From positions 1 to 38,070 of the forward strand of contig JAURGP010000019.1 in the NCBI GenBank assembly GCA_030833725.1: a stretch of 38,070 nucleotides of DNA, in the 5' to 3' direction. Under the pieces are notes generated by a model. That model saw nothing but the letters and a program-made list of their open reading frames with translations, was not told where the DNA came from and did not search any database. The DNA is from Candidatus Kapaibacterium sp. GTDB taxonomy: Bacteria; Bacteroidota; Ignavibacteria; Kapaibacteriales; Kapaibacteriaceae. The translations under genes were made by a program, and so were the position numbers. Shown in pieces: positions 17,122-25,024 of the stretch. Each line of letters begins with the position of its first letter. Within the stretch, counting starts at the first letter, position 1.

Positions 17122-18003
17122 ATGAAGACCGAGCATTCACAGCCCGACACGGCATCTGCTCTCCCCAATGGACGTCGTCCAGAGTGGCTCAAGGTACGAG
17201 CTCCGGGGGGTGAAGAGTTTGCGCGCCTAAAAACCATGATGCGTTCCAAGGCCTTGCACACGGTGTGCGAAGAGGCACGCTGTCCGAATATCTCGGAGTG
17301 TTGGGACGCGGGCACGGCAACGTTCATGATCCATGGTGATACGTGTACACGATCCTGCGGGTTCTGCGCCGTGAAGACTGGCCGACCGCTCCCGGTGGAT
17401 CTCGACGAACCACGTCGCGTGGCCGAGGCCGTAAAGGCTATGAATCTCACGCATGCCGTGATCACATCGGTCAACAGAGACGAACTTGCCGATGGTGGGT
17501 CGATGATCTGGGCAGAGACAATCCGCGCCGTGCGCGAGGCTTCGCCCTCGACCTCCATCGAAGTACTGATTCCTGACTTCAAGGGTAACGCCGCAAACCT
17601 TCAACGCGTGATCGATGCACAACCAGACATCCTGAACCACAACACGGAAACAGTACCGCGCCTGTACCGACGTGTCCGGCCCCAGGGACGATATCAATGG
17701 ACGCTCGACGTTCTGCAGGAAAGCAAACGCCAAGGAATGCGCACGAAGACTGGCGTGATGCTTGGACTTGGAGAACAGCCGGATGAGGTGTTCAGTGTCA
17801 TGCAGGACCTACGCGCCGTTGGTGTAGACATTCTCACGTTAGGCCAGTACCTGCAGCCAACGAAGAATCATCTACCGGTGGATCGCTTCGTGCATCCCGA
17901 TGAGTTTAAGCGCTACGAAGTTGAGGGATTGGCCATGGGCTTCAGTGTTGTCGAGTCTGGGCCGCTGGTGCGCAGTTCCTACCACGCCGAACGTCACGTG
18001 TAA
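17122..18003 (+). CDS. lipA: Lipoyl synthase
   Basis: Radical-SAM enzyme inserting two sulphurs into octanoyl-protein to make the lipoyl cofactor. At 293 residues it has normal length. The auxiliary cluster cysteines form CX4CX5C (C49, C54, C60), and the radical-SAM cluster CX3CX2C (C75, C79, C82 in CTRSCGFC). The C-terminal RSSYHA (R284-Y287) supplies the serine ligand of the auxiliary cluster. IEVLIPDFKG and HNTETVPRLYRRVRP are also typical. The ATG at 17122 leaves about 20 extra N-terminal residues before conserved sequence. Its stop overlaps the next start by one base (TAATG). No lipB is present in the window. The auxiliary cluster is consumed in each turnover and must be rebuilt. Confidence 0.97.
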   Translation: MKTEHSQPDTASALPNGRRPEWLKVRAPGGEEFARLKTMMRSKALHTVCEEARCPNISECWDAGTATFMIHGDTCTRSCGFCAVKTGRPLPVDLDEPRRVAEAVKAMNLTHAVITSVNRDELADGGSMIWAETIRAVREASPSTSIEVLIPDFKGNAANLQRVIDAQPDILNHNTETVPRLYRRVRPQGRYQWTLDVLQESKRQGMRTKTGVMLGLGEQPDEVFSVMQDLRAVGVDILTLGQYLQPTKNHLPVDRFVHPDEFKRYEVEGLAMGFSVVESGPLVRSSYHAERHV

Positions 18004-18785
18004 TGCCGTCTGGGATGCTACGATGCACGCTGCTCGGTACGGGAACCTCCACTGGTGTACCCAGTGTAGCCTGCGAGTGTGATACGTGCATGAGCACCGA
18101 TCCGCGCGATCGTCGACTCCGCACATCACTCCTCGTGCAGTCGGCTACCACCACCATTGTGGTTGATACATCAACGGACTTTCGGCAGCAGATGCTGCAT
18201 CATCGGGTGCTCGATATTGATGCCGTCGTGTATACTCACCATCACTTCGATCACATCGGTGGCTTCGACGATATCCGTCCCTACAACTTCCGCTCCGGCA
18301 AGCCCCTTGCCATCTATGCTCTGGGTGAAACCATCAACGTCCTGCGCTCGACATTCCCCTATGCCTTTGGGCTCACCACACCCAATGGAACAAGCGTTCC
18401 GAGCATTGATTACCACGAGATCGACGACCAAGCATTCCGCATTGGCGACGTTGACATCTTGCCGATTGCGATGCAGCACGGTTCGATGCTGCGGGTAAAC
18501 GGCTATCGCTTTGGATCCATTGCCTACTGCACCGACACGAATCACATCCCGGATCGCTCGCTGGAGCGCCTGCAGGGCTTGGATACGCTGATCCTGGATG
18601 GGTTGCGCTGGGAGGCCCACCCTACCCACTTCACCGTGGAACAGGCACTGGCCATGGTTGAGGTACTCCAGCCACGACAGACCTATCTGACGCACATCGC
18701 CCATCAGCTCCGCCATGCTGATACCGAGGCGATGTTGCCCCCGCACGTGCGCTTAGCCTACGACAATCTCGTCATCGAGGTTTAA
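18003..18785 (+). CDS. PhnP-like metallo-beta-lactamase-fold hydrolase
   Basis: 260 residues. The metal motif HxHxDH is H79-H81-D83-H84 in THHHFDHIGGFDD. A CxCxxC motif (C24, C26, C29) at the N-terminus matches the extra zinc site of PhnP, the phosphoribosyl 1,2-cyclic phosphate phosphodiesterase. Later segments include YCTDTNHIP, LILDGLR and LTHIAHQ, as in that branch. PhnP serves phosphonate breakdown, but no phn genes are present, so the substrate is open; cyclic phosphate hydrolysis is the best guess. An ATG at 18015 is an alternative start that brings conserved sequence (RCTLLGTGTSTGVP) closer; the ATG at 18003 overlaps the lipA stop. It converges on scpB and the two stops share TTAA at 18782-18785. 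Confidence 0.85.
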   Translation: MPSGMLRCTLLGTGTSTGVPSVACECDTCMSTDPRDRRLRTSLLVQSATTTIVVDTSTDFRQQMLHHRVLDIDAVVYTHHHFDHIGGFDDIRPYNFRSGKPLAIYALGETINVLRSTFPYAFGLTTPNGTSVPSIDYHEIDDQAFRIGDVDILPIAMQHGSMLRVNGYRFGSIAYCTDTNHIPDRSLERLQGLDTLILDGLRWEAHPTHFTVEQALAMVEVLQPRQTYLTHIAHQLRHADTEAMLPPHVRLAYDNLVIEV

Positions 18786-19690
18786 GGTTGCGGTTCGTCG
18801 GATTGCGGTTCGTCGGACTGCGGCTCGTCGGACTGTGGCTCGAAGTATGCACCCGACGTCGCTTCCGTCGTTTCAGGATTCTCTGGTTCTTCTGGCCGAT
18901 CAGCATCCAGCAGAAGGGCCAGCTGTCTGCGCAGCGTGCGGTGATCTGTGGTGATCGAAATCGTCTCGTCGAGCTCCACCAGTGTGGTGGTGGTCTTCAA
19001 CAGATCGTCGATCTCACGCAGCTTCGGCAGATCCGATAGACTGCCTAAGCCGAACAACCGAAGGAACTCTTCCGTGGTACCGTACAGCAGGGGCTTCCCA
19101 AGCTGCTCCGACCGGCCAACCATGGCCACCAGCCCCTTTTCAGCCAACGAGTTCACAACCTCTCCGGCATTCACGCCACGTATGGCATCCACCTCGCCCT
19201 TGGTGATGGGCTGCCGGTAGGCAATGATGGCCAGCGTTTCCAAGGCAGCCTGGGTCAGGCGCTTCCGATTGCGTGCCTTCAGCAGCCGCTGCACCAGTGA
19301 ACCGTGTTGTGGTGTGGTCGCAAACTGATAGCCACCGGCAATCTTGACGATCCGGAAGGGGCGGTCGGTCCGCTCCAGATCCGTGTTGATGTCATCGACC
19401 AGCTCGTCGAAGTACCCTTTCGGAATCTCGAAGACGGGTAGCGGAGCCGCTGTATCAGCCTCTGCCGGCTCTCCATCCAGAGGCAGAGGTTGCTGGCCCG
19501 GATGCTCATTGGTGGGGTCCTCTAAGACGAGGATGCGATGCATCACCCGTGTGGTAAGGGGCTCTTCACTGGCAAAGATGAGCGATTCCAGTGCCCGGCA
19601 CTGATCGTACCGCTCCAGCGTGAAGAAGTAGGGTATGTTCAACCGCTCGGAATCGAGTGGCTGTTCGATCGGTGTGGTGTCGTCGGTCAT
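18782..19690 (-). CDS. scpB: Segregation and condensation protein B
   Basis: Partner of ScpA and SMC in chromosome condensation and segregation. 302 residues, longer than the usual 180-220. The winged-helix core shows LESLIFASEEPLT at about 34-46, then ETLAIIAYRQPITKGEVDAIRGV and LLYGTTEEFLRLFGLGSLSDLP, the family signature. A charged insert (about 58-88, rich in E, D and P) lies between the first helices, and an acidic tail ends in QSDEP repeats. The ATG overlaps the scpA stop (ATGA). The tail repeats make the extreme C-terminus likely to vary between strains. Confidence 0.92.
   Translation of the reverse strand: MTDDTTPIEQPLDSERLNIPYFFTLERYDQCRALESLIFASEEPLTTRVMHRILVLEDPTNEHPGQQPLPLDGEPAEADTAAPLPVFEIPKGYFDELVDDINTDLERTDRPFRIVKIAGGYQFATTPQHGSLVQRLLKARNRKRLTQAALETLAIIAYRQPITKGEVDAIRGVNAGEVVNSLAEKGLVAMVGRSEQLGKPLLYGTTEEFLRLFGLGSLSDLPKLREIDDLLKTTTTLVELDETISITTDHRTLRRQLALLLDADRPEEPENPETTEATSGAYFEPQSDEPQSDEPQSDEPQP
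18786..18842. repeat. 15-bp tandem repeats encoding QSDEP in the scpB tail
   Basis: Three near-identical 15-bp units (18792-18806, 18807-18821, 18822-18836) with partial copies on both sides. Units differ by one or two silent changes. They encode an acidic, probably disordered tail at the very end of scpB. Confidence 0.85.
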
Positions 19691-20436
19691 GAATGTTCTT
19701 CCGTTTCTTGCAGTGCAGCTCGGGATGCAACAACGATATCGTCGAAGGACTCATCCTGCTGAATCCGAATGAAGGCGTTCTTGGCAAGCTCGAGCAGCGC
19801 CAAAAACGTCACAACGATGTGCATACGTGTACGTCCGGTGATCAGCTCAAAGAACCGAACACTCGGACGCTGGCGCAGTGTGTGGAGAATCTCCTCCGAC
19901 TTCTCCTCCACGGTGATCGGGAACCGCGCTACAACGTGTGGCTCGGGCTCATCCGGCGCACGCTCGATGGCACGCTTCAGAGCCTTCAACAGATCGAATA
20001 GCGTGGCATTGCGATAAGTACCATCGTCCGGAGCGTGTACCTGCTCAGCATCAAACACGGCGCGATACAGCACGTACCGCTGTTCATCGGCCTGAGTTGC
20101 TAAGTACTCGGATGCTTCCTTGAATCGTTTGTACTCCAGCAGGCGACGCACGAGTTCGGCACGTGGATCCTGTTCATCTACAGCGGTACCATCGGCGGTC
20201 ACTGACTCGTTTCGGGGCAGAAGCATGTGGGCCTTGATCTGCACCAGCATCGAGGCCATCACCACGAACTCCCCTGCCTGTTCCAGGTCCAGCAACTCCA
20301 TCAACTTGACGTAGTCGAGGAACTCCTCGGTAATCCGTGCAATGGGGATGTCGTAGATATCCAGCTCATCTCGTCGAATGAAGAAGAGCAGGAGATCCAG
20401 AGGACCCTCAAAATTGCTGAGTCGTACGCTATACAC
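19687..20436 (-). CDS. scpA: Segregation and condensation protein A (kleisin)
   Basis: Kleisin that bridges SMC heads and binds ScpB. 249 residues from a GTG at 20436, chosen because AGAGG lies 6 nt upstream and the protein then begins just before the signature VRLSNFEGPLDLLLFFI; a TTG at 20481 would only add 15 unusual residues. DELDIYDIPIARITEEFLDYV is typical of the N-terminal SMC-neck binding domain. The C-terminal winged helix is at about 185-240 (SVRFFELITGRTRMHIVVTFLALLEL). The start overlaps the end of alr by 8 nt, and the stop overlaps scpB (ATGA), so the three are translationally linked. Confidence 0.93.
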   Translation of the reverse strand: MYSVRLSNFEGPLDLLLFFIRRDELDIYDIPIARITEEFLDYVKLMELLDLEQAGEFVVMASMLVQIKAHMLLPRNESVTADGTAVDEQDPRAELVRRLLEYKRFKEASEYLATQADEQRYVLYRAVFDAEQVHAPDDGTYRNATLFDLLKALKRAIERAPDEPEPHVVARFPITVEEKSEEILHTLRQRPSVRFFELITGRTRMHIVVTFLALLELAKNAFIRIQQDESFDDIVVASRAALQETEEHS

Positions 20437-21586
20437 TCGACACCTCTCCCAGTTGGGCCACCGTGGATAAACGCCCCACAAAGGCTCGAGGAACCCTCTC
20501 GGATATCGCCGTCAGCACCTCGTAGGGGATGCTGTCGATGACCGCCGCAAGCTCCATGGCATCGATGCGTTGCACCACGCCGTCAGCCCCCTGCTGTTCA
20601 CCAAGTAGGACGGCAACATCTCCGATGGCTACATCGGCATTGCCAACGTCCACCATGCAGGCATCCATGCAGATGGTGCCAACAATGGGATACTTCGTTC
20701 CATGGATGAGGCACCATGTTTTTCCAGTGAACCCACGAAAATAACCATCGCCGTAGCCGATTGGCAGTGTGGCAATGGTGGTTTCGTGGGGAGCAACGTA
20801 CCTGCGACCGTAACTCACTCCCTCTCCGGCACGGATTCTTCGTAATCCGGTGATGGTGGTCTGGAGGGACATCACAGGCAAGAGCTCCTGCTCAGGTACT
20901 TCCAGCAAACCGTACCCATACAGCGACAGACCAGGACGTACCATCGTGCAGTGCGATGCCAGCCGATGCCAGATCGAGGCCGTATTGGCTGCGTGAACGT
21001 AGGTGAACACGAAGCCATGGTCGCGCGCAGCATCCACCACCGACAGAAACGATTGCAGCTGATGATCGAGAAACGGCGACTCGACCTGATCTGCTGTGGC
21101 GAAGTGCGTACAGATCCCACACACGTCCAACGAGGCAAGAGTACTTATAGCCTCCAGTGTCGGAACAACATGCTCGGGAGCCACGCCATCGCGGTGCATG
21201 CCCGTATCCACGTACAGATGCACGGGAATCGTGACACCTGCAGCCTGTCCTGCACGGGAGAGTACCGCAGCCTCCTCCACACTACAGACCACCACGTGCA
21301 GTGCATGCTGGACAATACTGGGGGCATCCTCTGGTGTGGTGGGCGTGATGACGAGAATCGGAGCGGAAACGCCCCCCTCTCTCAGAGCCTCTGCCTCGTG
21401 CACAAAGGCAACGCCCAACATTTCCACGCCAAGATGCTGCAGTACACGCGACGTCCCAACCAGCCCATGGCCGTAGGCATTGGCCTTCACCATAGCCAGG
21501 ATCTTGGTCTGGGGGGCTCTGCGACGCACAACCTCTAGATTGGAGGCGAGTCGATCAAGGTTGATGACGGCTACCGTGGTTCGCAT
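20429..21586 (-). CDS. alr: Alanine racemase
   Basis: PLP enzyme making D-alanine for peptidoglycan. 385 residues from the ATG at 21586. The PLP lysine is K34 in MVKANAYGHG, and the second catalytic base is Y259 in GEGVSYGRRY. YVDTGMHRDG, RPGLSLYGYG, LPIGYGDGYFRG and GTICMDACMVDVG are all family motifs. The usual motif is DTGMxRxG, matched here. The start overlaps the asparaginase stop (TGATG), and the end overlaps scpA. The order asparaginase-alr-scpA-scpB joins amino-acid, wall and chromosome functions in one message; alr next to scpAB is plausible as a growth-related cluster. Confidence 0.95.
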   Translation of the reverse strand: MRTTVAVINLDRLASNLEVVRRRAPQTKILAMVKANAYGHGLVGTSRVLQHLGVEMLGVAFVHEAEALREGGVSAPILVITPTTPEDAPSIVQHALHVVVCSVEEAAVLSRAGQAAGVTIPVHLYVDTGMHRDGVAPEHVVPTLEAISTLASLDVCGICTHFATADQVESPFLDHQLQSFLSVVDAARDHGFVFTYVHAANTASIWHRLASHCTMVRPGLSLYGYGLLEVPEQELLPVMSLQTTITGLRRIRAGEGVSYGRRYVAPHETTIATLPIGYGDGYFRGFTGKTWCLIHGTKYPIVGTICMDACMVDVGNADVAIGDVAVLLGEQQGADGVVQRIDAMELAAVIDSIPYEVLTAISERVPRAFVGRLSTVAQLGEVSSV

Positions 21587-22599
21587 CAGAGGTGCCCTTC
21601 TTCGTGCTCGACCCACTCAAACGACGCTCGGATGTCGTCCAGCGAGGAGTGTGCGGCCAGAAGACACAGCAGCTTAATGCGAGCTTTGGGGCCGTTGAGA
21701 TAGTCCGCAAAAATCACACCGGCCTCGTAGAGCACCTTCCCAGCACCTTCGTAGGCGTAGACGTGCTCGACCCGCCCTACTGGGCACCGCGACACCAACA
21801 CTACAGGCAGCCGGTGATCCATCACTCTGCAGAGAGCGGAAAAGACGGCCGGCGTAACATTCCCCACACCGAAGGCCTCTACAACCACTCCCTGCGCACC
21901 AAGGTCCACGGCGGCATCGATGAGGGTGCCATCCATACCGGCATACAACTTGAAGAGCGGAACGAAGGGCGGCAAGGGGCCGATGGCAATGGTTTCCCGT
22001 CGCAGTGGTTGCCGATGCATCAGAACCGTGCGATTCGTGATCCTGCCAACCGGACCGAAATTGGGAGAGGCAAAGGTGGCAACGTCGGCGGTGTCTACCT
22101 TTGTCGCCTCTGAGGCTGCGAGGATCTCGCCCCCCAGACATACGAGAACGCCATGATCCTTGGCCGAAGAATGTGCTGCGACGGCCACAGCGTCACGCAG
22201 GTTACGCGGACCATCCCAGTCGGGCTCGCTAGAATTACGCATCGAGCCAACAACGACCACTGGCATCGAACCGCCCACCGTCAGGTCGAGGAAGTAGGCT
22301 GTTTCCTCCAACGTATCGGTACCATGGGTCACAACAGCACCATCGAAACCCTGCTCTCGGTACGACCGAATCAGCACCGCCAGCTCGGCCATGCGCTCCG
22401 GAGTGATATGAGGGCCAGGATAGGCTCCGTACTCATGCACAGTAACATCGGCTACGTGCTGGATATCCGGCACCAGTTGCAAGATTTCCCCACCCGTCAG
22501 GCTTGGTACCACACCACCAAACGCGGCGTCGAGCGTAGAGGCGATGGTACCACCCGTGAAGATGATCACGATGCGTGGACGGTGTATTCGAGTGTTCAT
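21586..22599 (-). CDS. Asparaginase (type I/II L-asparaginase fold)
   Basis: Hydrolyses L-asparagine to aspartate and ammonia. 337 residues. The nucleophile Thr is T15 in FTGGTIAST; the second catalytic set is T94-D95 in THGTDTLEETAYFLD, with the lysine in SEATKVDTADV. GSMRNSSEPDWDGPRNLRDAV is also typical. No signal peptide is evident, so it is probably cytoplasmic. The ATG at 22599 brings the TGGTIA motif to the expected position; an ATG at 22635 would add 12 residues, and longer in-frame extensions look non-coding. A TATTTTCG box at 22608-22615 supports 22599 weakly. It is the first gene of the minus-strand alr-scpA-scpB unit and divergent from hisC. Glutaminase side activity is possible. 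Confidence 0.9.
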   Translation of the reverse strand: MNTRIHRPRIVIIFTGGTIASTLDAAFGGVVPSLTGGEILQLVPDIQHVADVTVHEYGAYPGPHITPERMAELAVLIRSYREQGFDGAVVTHGTDTLEETAYFLDLTVGGSMPVVVVGSMRNSSEPDWDGPRNLRDAVAVAAHSSAKDHGVLVCLGGEILAASEATKVDTADVATFASPNFGPVGRITNRTVLMHRQPLRRETIAIGPLPPFVPLFKLYAGMDGTLIDAAVDLGAQGVVVEAFGVGNVTPAVFSALCRVMDHRLPVVLVSRCPVGRVEHVYAYEGAGKVLYEAGVIFADYLNGPKARIKLLCLLAAHSSLDDIRASFEWVEHEEGHL

Positions 22600-22733
22600 G
22601 TGTCGTGCGAAAATAGGGGGCCGTATCTGCGTCATGGTAGACGATTTATCAACAGGTGGCCGAGTAGGTGCGGATGCAACGTTGACGTAGCGTTCAAACT
22701 CGGTACGCCCCCTACGTGATCGGTAGGGATTCG

Positions 22734-22741
22734 TAACTTTG
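22734..22741 (+). promoter_or_regulatory. Predicted -7 box of the hisC-hpd-gdhA unit
   Basis: TAACTTTG, a perfect TAnnTTTG match, 6 nt before the ATG at 22748. This predicts a leaderless or nearly leaderless mRNA. No TTG is present at the ideal upstream distance. Confidence 0.45.
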
Positions 22742-22747
22742 CTTCCT

Positions 22748-23863
22748 ATGATCCGTGGTCTTGAACACCTTCGCAACGTGGCAGCGTACACACCCGGTGC
22801 ATCCGTCGAGCAGATCTCGCGCGAGTACGGGCTGACGCATGTCGAAAAACTAGCATCCAATGAAAACCCCTTGGGCAGTGCACCAAGCGCCCGGGCGGCT
22901 GTCCTCGGCGCGATGCAGACTGTGCAGGTATATGGCGATGGTGGTGCCGCTCTTCGCACACGCCTTGCCCAGCACCACGATGTGTCGGAGCAGAGTATCG
23001 TTGTTGGCAACGGTAGCGATGCCCTGATTCACCAAGTGATGCGCACGTTTGTGCAGCCATCGGATCATGTTGTGAGTTCACATGGTGCATTTGTGAGTTT
23101 CTCCATTGCAGCACGAACCGTTGGCGCGGAACCACACCTCGTTCCCTTGACCGCCGACTATCGGTTTGATGTTCAGGCGTTGGCAGCTGCCTGCGGGCCA
23201 GAGACCAAGGTCCTTTACATTGCCAACCCCAACAACCCTACAGGAACCTTCATCCCACGTGACGAACTCACCTGGTTACTCGATCAGGTAGCAAGCACAA
23301 CGCTTGTGATCCTTGATGAAGCGTATGTCCAGTATGCAGCGGCGCTCGCTCCGGAATCGTATCCGGACGGATTGACCATGCTTCGACCGAACGTGATGGT
23401 ACTCCGCACGTTTTCGAAAGCCTACGGACTGGCGGCCTATCGCATCGGCTATGCTGTTGGCAGCCCCGAGGTCATGGCATGGATGCAGAAAACGAAACTC
23501 CCCTTCGATCCAAACGCACTGGGCTGTGCCGCGGCAATAGCTGCCCTTGATGATCATGCGTTCGTCGAGGACACGGTCCAGCTCAATGCCCGAGGACTGC
23601 AGCTGCTTCATGGCACACTAGCCGAACACGGCTACGTGACGTCAACCAGCATTGCCAACTTCGTGATGGTGGATTGTGGCAGCACAGAGGCGGCTACAGA
23701 CTTCCACCGCTCTCTCCTGGAACGGGGCTTCATCACGCGTCCGTTGGCGGGCTTTGGACTCCCCACCTGTGTGCGCATCAGTACGGGAACCGACGATCAG
23801 AATCATCGACTTGCCCACACCTTGGGTGAGCTATCTCAACAGATCGCTTCGAGAATTGTATGA
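22748..23863 (+). CDS. hisC: HisC-family PLP aminotransferase, probably an aromatic or histidinol-phosphate aminotransferase
   Basis: 371 residues from the ATG at 22748; a TTG three codons earlier lies inside the promoter box and is rejected. Fold type I class II motifs: SNENPLG near the N-terminus, [10 protein letters not shown] at about 158-167, DEAYVQYA at 190-197, and the PLP lysine K224 in [16 protein letters not shown]. This is the HisC subfamily, which includes histidinol-phosphate and aromatic (tyrosine/phenylalanine) aminotransferases. Its stop overlaps the start of the dioxygenase gene (ATGA). That coupling favours tyrosine to 4-hydroxyphenylpyruvate as its main job; no other his gene is nearby. 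The gene symbol denotes the family, not a proven role. Confidence 0.85.
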   Translation: MIRGLEHLRNVAAYTPGASVEQISREYGLTHVEKLASNENPLGSAPSARAAVLGAMQTVQVYGDGGAALRTRLAQHHDVSEQSIVVGNGSDALIHQVMRTFVQPSDHVVSSHGAFVSFSIAARTVGAEPHLVPLTADYRFDVQALAAACGPETKVLYIANPNNPTGTFIPRDELTWLLDQVASTTLVILDEAYVQYAAALAPESYPDGLTMLRPNVMVLRTFSKAYGLAAYRIGYAVGSPEVMAWMQKTKLPFDPNALGCAAAIAALDDHAFVEDTVQLNARGLQLLHGTLAEHGYVTSTSIANFVMVDCGSTEAATDFHRSLLERGFITRPLAGFGLPTCVRISTGTDDQNHRLAHTLGELSQQIASRIV

Positions 23864-24969
23864 TAACACCCACAACAGATACAGACTTCCTGCCCATTAA
23901 CGGCACCGACTATATCGAGTTCTACGTAGGCAATGCAAAGCAGGCAGCGTACTACTACCGGTCGGCGTTTGGCTATCAACTCCTCGCCTATGCGGGGCCG
24001 GAAACAGGCGTACGCGACCGTGCATCGTACGTGCTGCAGCAAGGAAAGATCCGACTCGTCCTCACCACACCCATGCATCCGGACGGCCCGATCACCGAGC
24101 ACATCGCCAGGCATGGCGATGGCGTCAAGGTGCTGGCCCTCTGGGTTGACGATGCAACCAAGGCATGGCAGGAAACCACCGCACGCGGAGCTCGCAGTGC
24201 CCAGGAACCAACGGTGCTCACCGATCAGCACGGCAAGGCCGTCGTGGCATCGATTCATACCTATGGCGATACCATCCACACGTTTGTGGAACGTCGAGAC
24301 TATGCCGGTACCTTCTTGCCTGGGTACGAACCTGCATCCGATTCGCTGGAGACCACTCCGGTAGGGCTCCTCTACGTGGATCACTGTGTGGGCAACGTTG
24401 AGTTGGGCAAGATGAACGAGTGGGTGAAGTTCTACGAGGATGTCATGGGCTTCAAGCTGCTGCTTACCTTCGACGACGCCGACATCTCCACGGAGTACTC
24501 CGCCCTGATGAGCAAGGTGATGTCCAACGGCAATGGATACATCAAGTTTCCTATCAACGAACCAGCGCCGGGCCTGAAGAAAAGCCAGATCGAGGAGTAT
24601 CTCGACTTCTACCATGGGCCAGGTGTTCAACATATCGCTGTGGCTACCCACGACATCATCCATACCGTTGGGGAACTGCGCCAACGTGGGGTGCAATTCC
24701 TAGACATTCCTGAAACCTACTACGATGACCTTCTTGACCGCGTTGGTCCAATTGATGAGGACCTGGCCGACCTGAAGCGCCTCAACATCCTCGTAGACCG
24801 CGATGACGAAGGCTACCTCCTCCAGATCTTCACAAAACCCGTCGAGGACCGGCCAACGTTGTTCTACGAGATCATTCAGCGGAAGGGGGCTCGCTCCTTC
24901 GGCAAAGGAAACTTCCGTGCACTGTTCGTTTCGATTGAACGTGAACAGGAACGACGCGGCAACCTCTAA
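23860..24969 (+). CDS. hppD: 4-hydroxyphenylpyruvate dioxygenase
   Basis: Non-haem Fe(II) enzyme converting 4-hydroxyphenylpyruvate to homogentisate, in tyrosine breakdown. 369 residues, normal length. Two vicinal-oxygen-chelate halves are visible. The iron ligands are H175 (YVDHCVGNV), H258 (GVQHIAVAT) and E337 (FYEIIQRKG), and the C-terminal gate [14 protein letters not shown] is intact. The ATG at 23860 overlaps the aminotransferase stop by 4 nt (ATGA), so both steps from tyrosine are made from one message. Homogentisate dioxygenase, needed for full breakdown, is not in the window. gdhA follows after 55 nt. Confidence 0.96.
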   Translation: MITPTTDTDFLPINGTDYIEFYVGNAKQAAYYYRSAFGYQLLAYAGPETGVRDRASYVLQQGKIRLVLTTPMHPDGPITEHIARHGDGVKVLALWVDDATKAWQETTARGARSAQEPTVLTDQHGKAVVASIHTYGDTIHTFVERRDYAGTFLPGYEPASDSLETTPVGLLYVDHCVGNVELGKMNEWVKFYEDVMGFKLLLTFDDADISTEYSALMSKVMSNGNGYIKFPINEPAPGLKKSQIEEYLDFYHGPGVQHIAVATHDIIHTVGELRQRGVQFLDIPETYYDDLLDRVGPIDEDLADLKRLNILVDRDDEGYLLQIFTKPVEDRPTLFYEIIQRKGARSFGKGNFRALFVSIEREQERRGNL

Positions 24970-25024
24970 GCATCTTCTCTCGAATTCTTTCAACACATTC
25001 CATCATTAACGTTCGGACGGGCAC

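Noticed and set aside
22739-22747. TTG as start codon of the HisC-family gene
   Set aside because: The TTG lies inside the TAACTTTG box and adds only three residues before an ATG that fits the family.
22600-23010. A 137-codon in-frame extension of asparaginase crossing the hisC start
   Set aside because: The extension is Cys/Arg/Pro/Ser-rich, covers the divergent promoter and part of hisC, and the TGGTIA motif lies near the chosen start at 22599.
23836-24696. A 286-codon open frame antisense to hppD
   Set aside because: It mirrors the dioxygenase coding frame and shows no motif; hppD has all three iron ligands.
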